28,213 nt of DNA from Flavobacteriaceae bacterium. GTDB taxonomy: Bacteria > Bacteroidota > Bacteroidia > Flavobacteriales > Flavobacteriaceae. The notes below the pieces were generated by a model. That model had not been told where the DNA came from, did not search any database, and worked only from the letters and a program-made list of their open reading frames with translations. The position numbers and the translations under genes were made by a program. The DNA is taken from contig DAOVTC010000002.1 in the NCBI GenBank assembly GCA_030633285.1, positions 1 through 28,213 on the forward strand. Direction: 5' to 3'. This document shows positions 16,297 to 24,143 of this stretch, piece after piece; within the stretch, counting starts at the first letter, position 1; the number at the start of each line of letters is the position of its first letter.

Positions 16297-17341
16297 TCAT
16301 TTATCGTTCGAAAATCCTTCTAAGTTTGTCATTAAGTTTTCAAGATCATCAGTCAAATAAGTAACATAGTTTTCTAAGAATGGACTCGTTTTAGAAGTAA
16401 AATACATAAAAACCGGTTTCTGATTTCTATGAGCATAAATAATTTCCGCTAATACACCAGGAGATATTTTTTCAGTTGGATAAATTACTACTACAGCATC
16501 CGATTGATCTATAAATCTAAAATCTCGTTCCACGGTACGGGATTTAATCAACTCCTTGGTCTTTTTAGTTATTTTTGCGAAACCATCAGAAAATTCAAGA
16601 TTTTTATTTCCGTAAGTAAGAGACATATCTTAAATTGTCAAAGGATTAAAAACCACAAATTTTTTCTCTAAATCTTTAAGTATTTGAGTTTGAATTTTCT
16701 CCAAAAGTTCAGGATTACTTTCTTTTATTGCGGTAATTGGATAACTTAAATATATTTTTTTTCTTGTCACTAAAGAAAAAGTCATAAAGGTTTGAAATAT
16801 TATGATTTCTTGCCACAACATACATTGGTTTCTTGTAAAAGTCAGCAAGAACTTGAGTAGCAAATTCTTCTTCTATCATCCAGTTCTGTGTCTCTTCAAG
16901 TTTTGGTAAGGTATCCTTATCCCATTTTTTATTTTTAGAATTTATTTGAAATATCTGCTTGACATCATCAACAATGTTGATGAAACCACCAATTTTGAAC
17001 CTACTAAGATTTCGATATGACAATCCTTCTATTAGCCGATGTTTCCAACGGAATGTTGCATGAATACCTATCAAGTGCAAATCAGTATCAGGGTTTTTAA
17101 ATTTCAAAAGTTCAACTTCTTTTAATGCATTTTCTCTAAGTGTTTGGAGTAGGTTTTTATCAATATCCAACACTCTTTCATCAATTAAATTTATTTTGCT
17201 TTTGAGAGCTTCTTGTTCAATTAATGAACCAACATCATGAACAATTATTTTTTTACCTAAATTTTCACTAAATTTTTTTAGGTCTTGAAGAAGTTCAATT
17301 CTTCAAGAACCGGATATTCCTGTTATTATCCATTTTTTCAT
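16297..17341 (-). pseudogene. Decayed P-loop nucleotide kinase-like plus deoxyribosyltransferase-like gene, three lesions
   Basis: One gene can be reassembled on the minus strand from ATG 17341 to the stop at 16297. Lesion 1: TGA at 17303-17305 interrupts the P-loop-like GISGS*RIELL, where GGA (Gly) is expected. Lesion 2: the A8 run (complement of 16755-16762) shifts the frame; seven A's would restore FFFSDKKKIYLSYPI. Lesion 3: TAA at 16630-16632 splits FNPLTI*DMSLTYG, where AAA (Lys) is expected. The restored protein is about 347 residues: an N-terminal kinase-like half (DLHLIGIHATFRWKHRL, ETQNWMIEEEFA) and a C-terminal half like nucleoside 2-deoxyribosyltransferases (YLSYPITA, RTVERDFRFIDQSDAVVV, SPGVLAEIIYAHRNQKPVF). 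The family assignment is from memory of such motifs and is moderate; the decay is seen directly. Confidence 0.8.
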
Positions 17342-17544
17342 AATTTAAAGAGATCCACAAACTCATCATACAAATCATTACCCTACATAAAACACAGAAT
17401 AATTTTCTAATAATAAATTCATATATAAGTATTAAATCTATAACTTATTACATCAAAAGAAGTAATGTATAACCTTATTTATTGAAAGGAGTATCAATAC
17501 TTAATTATAAGGTATAGTTGGTATTTTCATTTGCTCAAAATCAG

Positions 17545-18271
17545 ATGGATTTGATCAAATATTTAATTATAGAAAAAGATAAAAATATAATTAAAAACAT
17601 TAATGAAGTTTTAAAAGACTTTAATGAATTTAATTATATAGGAGCTACTAACAACGATGAAAGCTCAATGAATATTATATTAAAAGATTCACCTGATCTA
17701 ATTTTTATAAATCTAGATGGCATCATTGAGGATCCTTTTTATTTTATTAAAGAACTAAATCAATTCAAAGAAATTATTCCTGAATTTATTGGTATTTCCT
17801 CTTCTAAGGAAAATGCTTACAAAGCTATTAAAAGTAATTTTTTCGATTTTTATCTAACTCCGATAAAAGAATTAGAAGTAAGAAAATCTGTTTTGAGATT
17901 TCAAAAAAAAAAAATCATTAAATCAAAAAAAAACGGTTTGTTTAAAATCTTATAGAGATTATCAATATATCGAAACCGACGAGATACTATTTTTAAAAGC
18001 CGATAATAATACGACTGATATTTATTTGGAAAATGGAAAAATAGTTAATGCCTTTAAAACCTTAAAAACTTTTGAAAAAAGCTTACCGGGTAATTTTATT
18101 AGAATTCATAAAAGCTATATTATCAATAAAGATTATGTTTCAAGGGTAAACTTCGGAAAATCGATTTGTTCCTTAAAACTTGAAAATAATACCATCCCAT
18201 TTACACACACTTATATTGATAAAGTAAAAGTGCTTAATAATGATTTAAATCAATCTTCAATTAGTGCATAA
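17545..18271 (+). pseudogene. LytTR response regulator with pseudo-receiver, split by a poly-A frameshift
   Basis: Two pieces in different frames make one regulator. The first (ATG 17545, stop 17953-17955) is receiver-like: LIIEKDKN at the acidic pocket, LIFINLDG with Asn56 at the phospho-acceptor position, and LTPI where KP is usual, so it looks phosphorylation-deficient. In the +1 frame, from about 17930 to 18271, runs KTVCLKSYRDYQYIETDEIL, KADNNTTDIYLENGK and NFIRIHKSYIINKDYV, a clear LytTR DNA-binding domain. The linker holds two runs, A12 (17903-17914) and A9 (17925-17933); losing one A from either joins the frames (IIKSKKTVCLKSY). It may be a pseudogene, a phase-variable gene, a gene rescued by slippage on poly-A, or a base-call error. 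The TTG start at 17518 is less likely than ATG 17545. Confidence 0.8.
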
Positions 18272-18294
18272 TATTAATGCAATCCTCTCACATT

Positions 18295-18329
18295 TACCCA
18301 TTTCACTATCAGAACTACCCACTTCACTA
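18295..18329 (+). promoter_or_regulatory. Tandem direct repeats, candidate LytTR operator
   Basis: TACCCATTTCACTA (18295-18308) and TACCCACTTCACTA (18316-18329) agree in 13 of 14 positions and are spaced exactly 21 bases start to start, two helical turns. LytTR regulators such as AgrA and ComE bind pairs of direct repeats with this geometry. The site lies 23 bases after the LytTR gene and upstream of the small lipoprotein gene. Binding is inferred. Confidence 0.55.
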
Positions 18330-18347
18330 ATATGTTGAATATTAGTG
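18325..18347. repeat. 9-bp perfect inverted repeat overlapping the candidate operator
   Basis: CACTAATAT (18325-18333) and ATATTAGTG (18339-18347) flank the 5-base loop GTTGA. It overlaps the end of the second direct repeat. No T-run follows, so it is more likely an operator half or a leader structure than a terminator. Confidence 0.5.
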
Positions 18348-18369
18348 ATATAAATTTACTTCTTGCATA

Positions 18370-18377
18370 TACATTTG
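18370..18377 (+). promoter_or_regulatory. Candidate -7 box for the small lipoprotein gene
   Basis: TACATTTG fits the Bacteroidota -7 consensus TAnnTTTG. No TTTG is found at the correct -33 spacing, which would suit an activator-dependent promoter served by the tandem repeats about 40 bases upstream. It lies 130 bases before ATG 18507. Confidence 0.4.
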
Positions 18378-18506
18378 ACATGAATTTAGAAGCTTCTTTC
18401 CAAGTATAAATAGTTTAAAAATACATTCTATGAATACTTAATTCTGTGCACATAAATACAGCCAGATCTGGCGCAAAAACTTTTGTGAAACTTAAAAATT
18501 TTAGAA

Positions 18507-18668
18507 ATGAAAACATTGCGCTATTTAATTATGTTTGTTTTATTATCAACCATTTTTTATTCTTGCACACCTGAAGATCCTAAAGATAGTGATCTTAGTA
18601 GCTTTAACCAGGAAATTTTTGCTACAGGGGATGATGAAACGCCTATTGATGATGAAAAAGATGGATAA
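18507..18668 (+). CDS. Small 53-residue lipoprotein with acidic tail
   Basis: ATG 18507 to TAA 18666-18668. MKTLRYLIMFVLLSTIFYSC is a textbook lipoprotein signal peptide with Cys20. The 33-residue mature part (TPEDPKDSDLSSFNQEIF, then ATGDDETPIDDEKDG) is strongly acidic, with about 12 Asp/Glu and two Lys, and has no globular core. It is followed 28 bases later by a strong terminator and stands between the LytTR gene with its candidate operator and the TPR-histidine kinase gene. I do not recognise a family with certainty. It could be a lipid-anchored signal or peptide precursor sensed by the kinase, or a regulated envelope protein. The coding call rests on the clear lipobox, the promoter-like box before it and the terminator after it. 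Confidence 0.75.
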   Translation: MKTLRYLIMFVLLSTIFYSCTPEDPKDSDLSSFNQEIFATGDDETPIDDEKDG

Positions 18669-18695
18669 ATAAAAACATCATTAAAATAACTTTAT

Positions 18696-18726
18696 AAGCC
18701 TTAAACTTTTTGTTTGAGGCTTTTTT
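18696..18726 (+). terminator. Intrinsic terminator after the small lipoprotein gene
   Basis: AAGCCTTAAAC (18696-18706) pairs with GTTTGAGGCTT (18712-18722) with one G-U pair and a TTTTT loop; a T-run follows to 18726. It isolates the small lipoprotein from the kinase operon or acts as an attenuator for it, since the kinase starts 36 bases further on. Confidence 0.8.
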
Positions 18727-18762
18727 AATAGATTTGTTTTACAATTACATTATTAGTTGAAA

Positions 18763-20814
18763 ATGTCAATAGTTAAATTTAAAATTCTATGTTTTTATTT
18801 AAGTATCATATATCTATTTATAGGGTGTAATTTAAAGAGCACGGATAACAATAAAACTGTTTTTTATAAACCTGATAGTATTTCCATTTGGATTAAACAA
18901 TCAAAGGATAAAACTTTAGGATTGGATGATAGAAAAAAGTATTTATTAAATTCATATAATTATAATAACAAAGAGATAAATGATTCTATAAAAAACAGGA
19001 ATTTATTAAAGATTGCATTTGAGGCTTATAAACTTAAAGACACCTCATTTTTTAAAAAGGTTAACTCTGAAGCTTATAAATTATCTCAACAAATACAGGA
19101 TACTTTTGGAATAGCAGATGTTCATTGGAATTTTGGAAATTTTTTTGCTAATAAAGAAAATCTGGATAGTGCCTTTTACCATTACTATAAGGCGAATGAA
19201 TGTTACAAAATAATTCATCATGATTATTATTCTGGCAAAATGTTGTACAATATGGCAATAATTCAAAAGGATATCCAGGATTATACTGGAAGTGAAATAT
19301 TAATATTTCAAGCAATTCCAAAATTTAAATCTTCAAAAAGAGATATAAATATTTATAGATGTTATAATCTTTTGGGTATAGTCAATAATGAATTAGACAA
19401 CTATGATAAGGCTGTTTATTACCTCAATATAGCATTAGAATATTTAAATAAAACAGACAAAAGGAATGTTTATAAAGAAATGAGCTTAAACAATATAAGT
19501 TTGGTTTACCAAAAACAAGGCAAACATAAAGAAGCAATAAAAAATCTAGATAAGGCTTTAAAAAATGATAGCTTAAAATTTAAAAACATTAGTCTTTATG
19601 CAAAATTAATTGACAATAAAGCATATAATAAATTTCTTGATGGCGATACTGTTAACCTGCCTCTGGAGTTTTATAGATCATTAAAAATAAGAGATAGTTT
19701 ACATTATATTTCTGGTATTGTAATAAGTAAACTTCATTTAGGTGAGTTTTACGCCAAATATAATGATACACTTAGAGCTATTACCAATATTACTGAAGCT
19801 TATAAATTAGCGAAATCTGTTAATAATAATCGGGATAAATTAGCAGCTTTAAAATTGCTATCTAAAATAGATAAAACAAATGCTAACCGATATTTAAAAA
19901 AACACATAGCATTAAATGACAGCCTCCATGCCGAAGAAAGAAAAATAAGAAATAAATTCACCAGGATTCAATATGAAACTGATGAATACATCCAGGAAAC
20001 TCAACAATTATCAAAACAAAAAAGATGGATTACCATAATAGGTTTTTTCATTATTGCCATTATTTCATTACTTTATTATATAAAAAGGCAACAATCTAAA
20101 AATAAAGAATTACTACTCGAAAAAGAACAACAAAAAGCAAATGAGGAGATTTATGAATTAATACTTGATCAAAATAATAAAATGAAAGAAGGAAGAACGC
20201 AAGAAAGGCATCGGATCTCAGAAGAATTACACGATGGTGTTCTGGGTAAATTATTTGGAACAAGAATGGGATTGGGTTTTCTAAATTTCAATGGAAAAGA
20301 TAAAAAGAAATATGACTCTTATATTGACGAAATGCAGGGAATTGAAAATGACATCAGAATTATATCTCATGAATTAAAAAATGAAACTTTAACACATGAA
20401 TACGATTTTATTTCTTTATTAGAATCTTTGCTGGAAAAACAAAGTGAAATTTCTAAATTTGAATTCAAATTAATATGTAAAGATTCGGTCATCTGGGATG
20501 AAATAAGTAATCATTTTAAAATTAATATTTATAGAATCATTCAGGAAGCTATTCATAATATAAATAAATATGCCAAAGCATCATTAGTCGAAATTACTTT
20601 TTTAATAAATAATGATATGCTAAATCTTGTAATAAAAGATGTTGGTGTAGGATTTGAAACCAATAAAATATATTCGGGTATAGGTTTGAATAATATGAAA
20701 TCAAGAGTAAATAAGTTTAATGGAAATTTACAAATTGATTCAATTAAAAATAAAGGGACAAATATATCCATTGAAGTAGAACTAAAAGAAATTAGAAAAC
20801 ATGAAAATATATAA
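18763..20814 (+). CDS. TPR-containing sensor histidine kinase, HisKA_3/HATPase type
   Basis: 683 residues from ATG 18763 (TTG 18757 is less likely). The N-terminus is a signal sequence with a possible lipobox FIGC (Cys22). Residues of about 60-400 form TPR-like helical repeats (YHYYKANECYKI, RCYNLLGIVNNELDNYDKAV, NNISLVYQKQGKHKEAIKNL), expected in the periplasm. A membrane helix follows at about 422-444, then a short coiled coil (about 450-475). The DHp domain of HisKA_3 type has RHRISEELHDGVLGKLFG with phospho-acceptor His490. The ATPase domain shows the N box IIQEAIHNINKYAK (about 591-604), GVGF (about 627-630) and GIGLNNMKSRV (about 639-649). It overlaps the response regulator gene by 14 bases, so the pair is co-translated. 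It presumably senses an envelope signal through the TPR array and phosphorylates the regulator at 20801. Confidence 0.92.
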   Translation: MSIVKFKILCFYLSIIYLFIGCNLKSTDNNKTVFYKPDSISIWIKQSKDKTLGLDDRKKYLLNSYNYNNKEINDSIKNRNLLKIAFEAYKLKDTSFFKKVNSEAYKLSQQIQDTFGIADVHWNFGNFFANKENLDSAFYHYYKANECYKIIHHDYYSGKMLYNMAIIQKDIQDYTGSEILIFQAIPKFKSSKRDINIYRCYNLLGIVNNELDNYDKAVYYLNIALEYLNKTDKRNVYKEMSLNNISLVYQKQGKHKEAIKNLDKALKNDSLKFKNISLYAKLIDNKAYNKFLDGDTVNLPLEFYRSLKIRDSLHYISGIVISKLHLGEFYAKYNDTLRAITNITEAYKLAKSVNNNRDKLAALKLLSKIDKTNANRYLKKHIALNDSLHAEERKIRNKFTRIQYETDEYIQETQQLSKQKRWITIIGFFIIAIISLLYYIKRQQSKNKELLLEKEQQKANEEIYELILDQNNKMKEGRTQERHRISEELHDGVLGKLFGTRMGLGFLNFNGKDKKKYDSYIDEMQGIENDIRIISHELKNETLTHEYDFISLLESLLEKQSEISKFEFKLICKDSVIWDEISNHFKINIYRIIQEAIHNINKYAKASLVEITFLINNDMLNLVIKDVGVGFETNKIYSGIGLNNMKSRVNKFNGNLQIDSIKNKGTNISIEVELKEIRKHENI

Positions 20815-21475
20815 CGTATTAATTATTGATGACCATCCTTTAATTTCCGAAGCATATAAAAGTGCTTTACTACATGTTAGTTCAAATGATAAACTAATTG
20901 AGTTTAAAATTGATATAGCAAATAATTGTGACTTTGGATTCGAAAAAATTAAAGAAGTCACTCCAAATAAAAAATTGGATATTGTATTTTTAGATATCAA
21001 ACTTCCTCCTTCAAAAGATGGTAAGATTTTATCGGGTGAAGATTTAGGAATCAAAATCAATCAATTACTTCTCGATACAAAAATTATTATTTCTACAACT
21101 TTCAATGATAATTATAGAATTCATAACATTTTAGAAAATATAAATCCTGATGGTTTTTTAATAAAAAATGATTTAACCCCTAATGAGTTGGTAGTAGCAA
21201 TCAAAGCAGTAATTTATGATCCGCCTTATTATAGTAAAACAGTAATTAAATTATTACGAAAACAAGTTTCCCGAGGCTTAATAATTGATAAGATAGATAG
21301 ACAATTACTATATCAATTATCTATTGGTACAAAAATGAAAGATTTACCTGATATTCTTCCCTTATCTATTGCAGGAATTGAAAAAAGAAAACGTCACCTA
21401 AAAGAAATTTTTGAAGTTGAAAAACAAGGTGATAAAGACTTAATTCTAAAAGCTAAAGAAAAAGGATTTATTTAA
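20801..21475 (+). CDS. Response regulator with intact receiver and LuxR-like HTH
   Basis: 224 residues. The receiver keeps all key residues: acidic pair Asp10-Asp11 (LIIDDHPL), phospho-acceptor Asp65 (IVFLDIKLP), Thr99/Thr100 and Lys122 (FLIKND). The C-terminal third (about 165-210) is a divergent LuxR/NarL-type helix-turn-helix with LPLSIAGIEKRKRHLKEI. It overlaps the kinase gene by 14 bases and is its obvious partner. It is the intact paralogue of the two pseudo-receiver proteins at 15355 and 21856, with which it shares length and the whole C-terminal pattern. Its targets are unknown; the conserved leader with the AATCAAT/ATTGATT dyad before both paralogues is a possible binding site. Confidence 0.9.
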   Translation: MKIYNVLIIDDHPLISEAYKSALLHVSSNDKLIEFKIDIANNCDFGFEKIKEVTPNKKLDIVFLDIKLPPSKDGKILSGEDLGIKINQLLLDTKIIISTTFNDNYRIHNILENINPDGFLIKNDLTPNELVVAIKAVIYDPPYYSKTVIKLLRKQVSRGLIIDKIDRQLLYQLSIGTKMKDLPDILPLSIAGIEKRKRHLKEIFEVEKQGDKDLILKAKEKGFI

Positions 21476-21501
21476 TTTATATGATTAAATTGAAAATCCA
21501 A

Positions 21502-21527
21502 AAGTAAGGTTTTTCCTTACTTATTTT
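21502..21527 (+). terminator. Intrinsic terminator after the kinase/regulator operon
   Basis: AAGTAAGG (21502-21509) pairs perfectly with CCTTACTT (21515-21522) across a TTTTT loop, followed by ATTTT. It begins 27 bases after the regulator stop. Confidence 0.75.
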
Positions 21528-21589
21528 ATGAATACTTTTTAAGTCTATTCCTTAGTTATCATCTATATTAGTACTGTGTATTTTTTTTT

Positions 21590-21855
21590 AAAATCACTCT
21601 CTTCCCTTTTAGATTTTTTAATCAATAAAATTGATTTATTAAATTAAAATTGCTATTGAAAAAAATTACTATTATTAAATTTATCCGTGTAATTATATAA
21701 TTAAAAATTTTGTTTTTTAATTCGTGATTCTAAATTTTATTGTTATTTCTTAGTGTATAGAAATGATAGTCCGGGTTAATATTGTCTAAATGTAACACTG
21801 CTTCTTATAGTAAATAGTCTCTTTTTTCGCCTGCAATTTGCAAATACTTTTAGCT
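21590..21855 (+). repeat. Conserved leader repeat, copy 2
   Basis: Matches the leader at 15091, nearly identical over 21590-21682 and more loosely up to ATG 21856. The dyad AATCAAT/ATTGATT is at 21620-21636 and TGCAATTTGCAAATA lies just before the gene (21832-21846). The stretch 21528-21589 between terminator and repeat shows no convincing promoter. No gene is seen in 21476-21855. Confidence 0.8.
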
Positions 21856-22530
21856 ATGAAAAAAGATGTAAATATTCTTATTATTGACGATCGCCCAATT
21901 TTAATTCAAGGATTAAAATTTATTTTTCAAACAAACTTTAGCAACTGTTATAGAATTAATGTTAACTCTATTTGCTCTTATGAAAAGGCTGTTAAAATAA
22001 TGAGAGCCTTTTTAATTAAAAAAGTTAATATTGATGTAATTTTTTTAAATATTGATATAAACAATGTAACAAATTATGGATTACTAAATACCAAAGATTA
22101 TATTGATAAAATCAAATCTTCTTTTCCATTTTCTAAAATTATTTTAATGACAAATAGAAAAGATAATTATAGAATTTATAGTATAATTAAAACTCATAAA
22201 CCTTTAGGGTTTATACTTGAAAGTGAAATTACTTTTGATGAATTAATAAAATTATTTATTAAAATTTTTAATTATAAAAAATACTATAGTAAAACTATAA
22301 CTTCAATTGTATCTTCTTTTAAAAATCAATTTCTATGGATTGACGAAATAGATTTTCATATACTATATTTTCTTAAACAAGGAATTAAATTGAATAACCA
22401 TTCAAAGTATCTTCCTTTAACTCATAGTGCTATTGAAAAAAGAAAATATAAACTCAAAGATATTTTAGCTTTCAAAAAATGTACAGATGACCAACTTATT
22501 GAAGAAGCAATAAAAAGAAGGATTCTGTGA
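21856..22530 (+). CDS. Pseudo-receiver response regulator with LuxR-like HTH, copy 2
   Basis: 224 residues, same length as copy 1 and differing in only about 20 positions. The acidic pair is restored here (D11-D12 in LIIDDRPI), but the phospho-acceptor is again Asn65 (VIFLNIDIN) and Lys122 is Glu122, so ordinary phosphorylation is not expected. The C-terminal LuxR-like HTH is kept. The frame is open up to TTG 21838, but ATG 21856 matches the start of copy 1, and the extra codons are not in frame there. It stands 325 bases after the terminator of the kinase/regulator pair and is followed by a transposase region. Most differences from copy 1 are conservative or silent, which argues for selection on the protein. 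Confidence 0.85.
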   Translation: MKKDVNILIIDDRPILIQGLKFIFQTNFSNCYRINVNSICSYEKAVKIMRAFLIKKVNIDVIFLNIDINNVTNYGLLNTKDYIDKIKSSFPFSKIILMTNRKDNYRIYSIIKTHKPLGFILESEITFDELIKLFIKIFNYKKYYSKTITSIVSSFKNQFLWIDEIDFHILYFLKQGIKLNNHSKYLPLTHSAIEKRKYKLKDILAFKKCTDDQLIEEAIKRRIL

Positions 22531-22597
22531 TATACAAAATAGTAAAGCATAATTATTAGTTCATCACTAATCTATCATTAAAATCATTTTAAATTTC

Positions 22598-23832
22598 ATG
22601 AGAATATCTTGGGATACAAATGTTAAACATTATGTGCGTTTTGGTCTTTACCATAATTTGCCAGTGATATTATTAACCAGATTCCAAGTTCAAATTTATC
22701 TCGTTGGAAAAATAAACCAAAAGATAAGTATCTAGGGAGTGAGGTAGCTAAATATATTGATCAAGATATTGAACTTTATAAAAGAATTGGACATAGTTCA
22801 AATATCAAAAAAATAAATGAAGGTTATTTTAAATTAGTAGATGTACTCCATGAAATTCTTAATAATGTAAGGGGGTTTAAGCAAAAAATTGCAGATAATA
22901 GAGATTATATTGTGAACACTATTGAAAATCTTAAAGAAACCATTTCGATAGAAAATGCAATAAAAGTTTTTAATATTTCCAGATCTACCTACCAAAACTA
23001 TAAAACACTTGTTATCAACAAATGTGATTCTTCTTATTTTTTATGGTGTGTTAAAAAGTACCCTCATCAACTTTTAAAAAAAGAGATTTTGGTTATTAAA
23101 GATTATATGGTAAATGAAAAGTATCGGTATTGGTCAAAATCTTCCGTTTATTTAAAAGCGATTCGTGATGAAAAATTATATTGTTGCTTATCAACTTTTT
23201 ATAAATATTGTAGGTTGCTTGGTTTTAAAGAAAAACGTAAAAGACAGAAAAGTGATGACTATGCTCCTATTAAAACAATTCACCCTAATGAATTATGGTG
23301 TGCTGATGTTACAATTTTTAAAACTGCAGATGGTGTGAAACATTATATTCATTTTTTAATGGATCATTACTCGAGAATGATTCTTGGATATACCGTTGAA
23401 AAGAGTAGTAATGGACAAGCAATTAAAAGATTACTACAAAATGCTTATATAAAATTTAAACCTCAAAATGTTACTTTTCTTACTGATGGAGGTACAGAAA
23501 ATGTGAATGCCTTAGTTAGTAATTTTTTAAAATCTTTGGTTTATCCTATAAAACATATTATTGCCCAAAAAGATGTTATTTTTTCTAATTCTATGGTAGA
23601 AGCTTTAAACAAAACTATTAAACATGAATTTTTATATCCTAAACAAATAAGTGGTAGTATAAAATTAAAAAATGTGCTTGATGAGTCCGTATCTATCTAT
23701 AATATAATAAGACCTCAAAAAAGTTTAGGTGGAAATACTCCTTATGAAACACAAACTGGAATCCCAATTGATTTTAGCAGGTTTTCGATACACTTTAATC
23801 AGCAAAAAAATATTAGATTAGCCCAAAACTAG
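22598..23832 (+). pseudogene. DDE transposase (IS3-like, rve core) with frameshifted 5' end
   Basis: The catalytic part, from GTG 22912 to 23832, is intact: Asp132 (LWCADVT), Asp192 (FLTDGGTEN) and Glu230 (MVEALNK), the D,D,E triad of the rve integrase fold. The same frame stays open back to 22657 and encodes a helical N-terminal region (NQIPSSNLSRWKN, VAKYIDQDIELYKRIGH), but it contains no ATG, GTG or TTG before 22912. The natural start, ATG 22598 (MRISWDTNVKHYVRFGLYHNLPVIL read in two parts), lies in another frame; one extra base near 22672 would join them. No slippery heptamer is seen there, so programmed shifting is unlikely. The element is probably inactive. I could not define terminal inverted repeats. 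A decayed relative lies at 16042. Confidence 0.75.
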
Positions 23833-23883
23833 AAAAGTTCTTGTAAAAAATGTTCCTAAATTTCCTCATTTGAATAGAATAAC

Positions 23884-23917
23884 AAAAAGAGAAGTATATT
23901 ATTTTACTTCTCTTTTT
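23884..23917. terminator. Bidirectional intrinsic terminator after the transposase
   Basis: A perfect 13-base stem, AAAAAGAGAAGTA (23884-23896) with TACTTCTCTTTTT (23905-23917), 8-base loop. A- and T-runs on either side allow function on both strands. The remaining 23918-24094 holds no gene. Confidence 0.8.
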
Positions 23918-24094
23918 AATACTTCAATAAAAAGAATTATTTTTTCTTTTCCTAACACTTACAAACCTTATAATTTACTAAGATTCCCTTAAATGGGACA
24001 AGTTTTTATAAAATATTCATAAAGATTGCAGGGCTGTGTCGAAGAAAAAACTAAAGGACAATTTGAGTAATCTTATTGCTTCTTAATGTCATAA

Positions 24095-24122
24095 AAAAAC
24101 CACTTCGGTAAAGGTGGTTTTT
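24095..24122 (-). terminator. Intrinsic terminator of the RHS toxin/immunity operon
   Basis: AAAAACCAC (24095-24103) pairs with GTGGTTTTT (24114-24122) around a 10-base loop. It lies 21 bases downstream of the minus-strand lipoprotein gene; on that strand the stem is followed by a T-run. It can work in both directions. Confidence 0.75.
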
Positions 24123-24143
24123 GTTTGGTTATTTGATTAAACC

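Noticed and set aside
16297..17173. Three separate minus-strand genes
   Set aside because: The pieces are consecutive parts of one protein separated by one frameshift and one stop, so I treat them as one pseudogene.
21838..21855. Upstream TTG start for pseudo-receiver copy 2
   Set aside because: The extra codons are not in frame in copy 1, while ATG 21856 is shared.
24030..24060. GGGCTGTGTCGAAG resembling an insertion-sequence end
   Set aside because: No matching inverted partner or target duplication found in the window.
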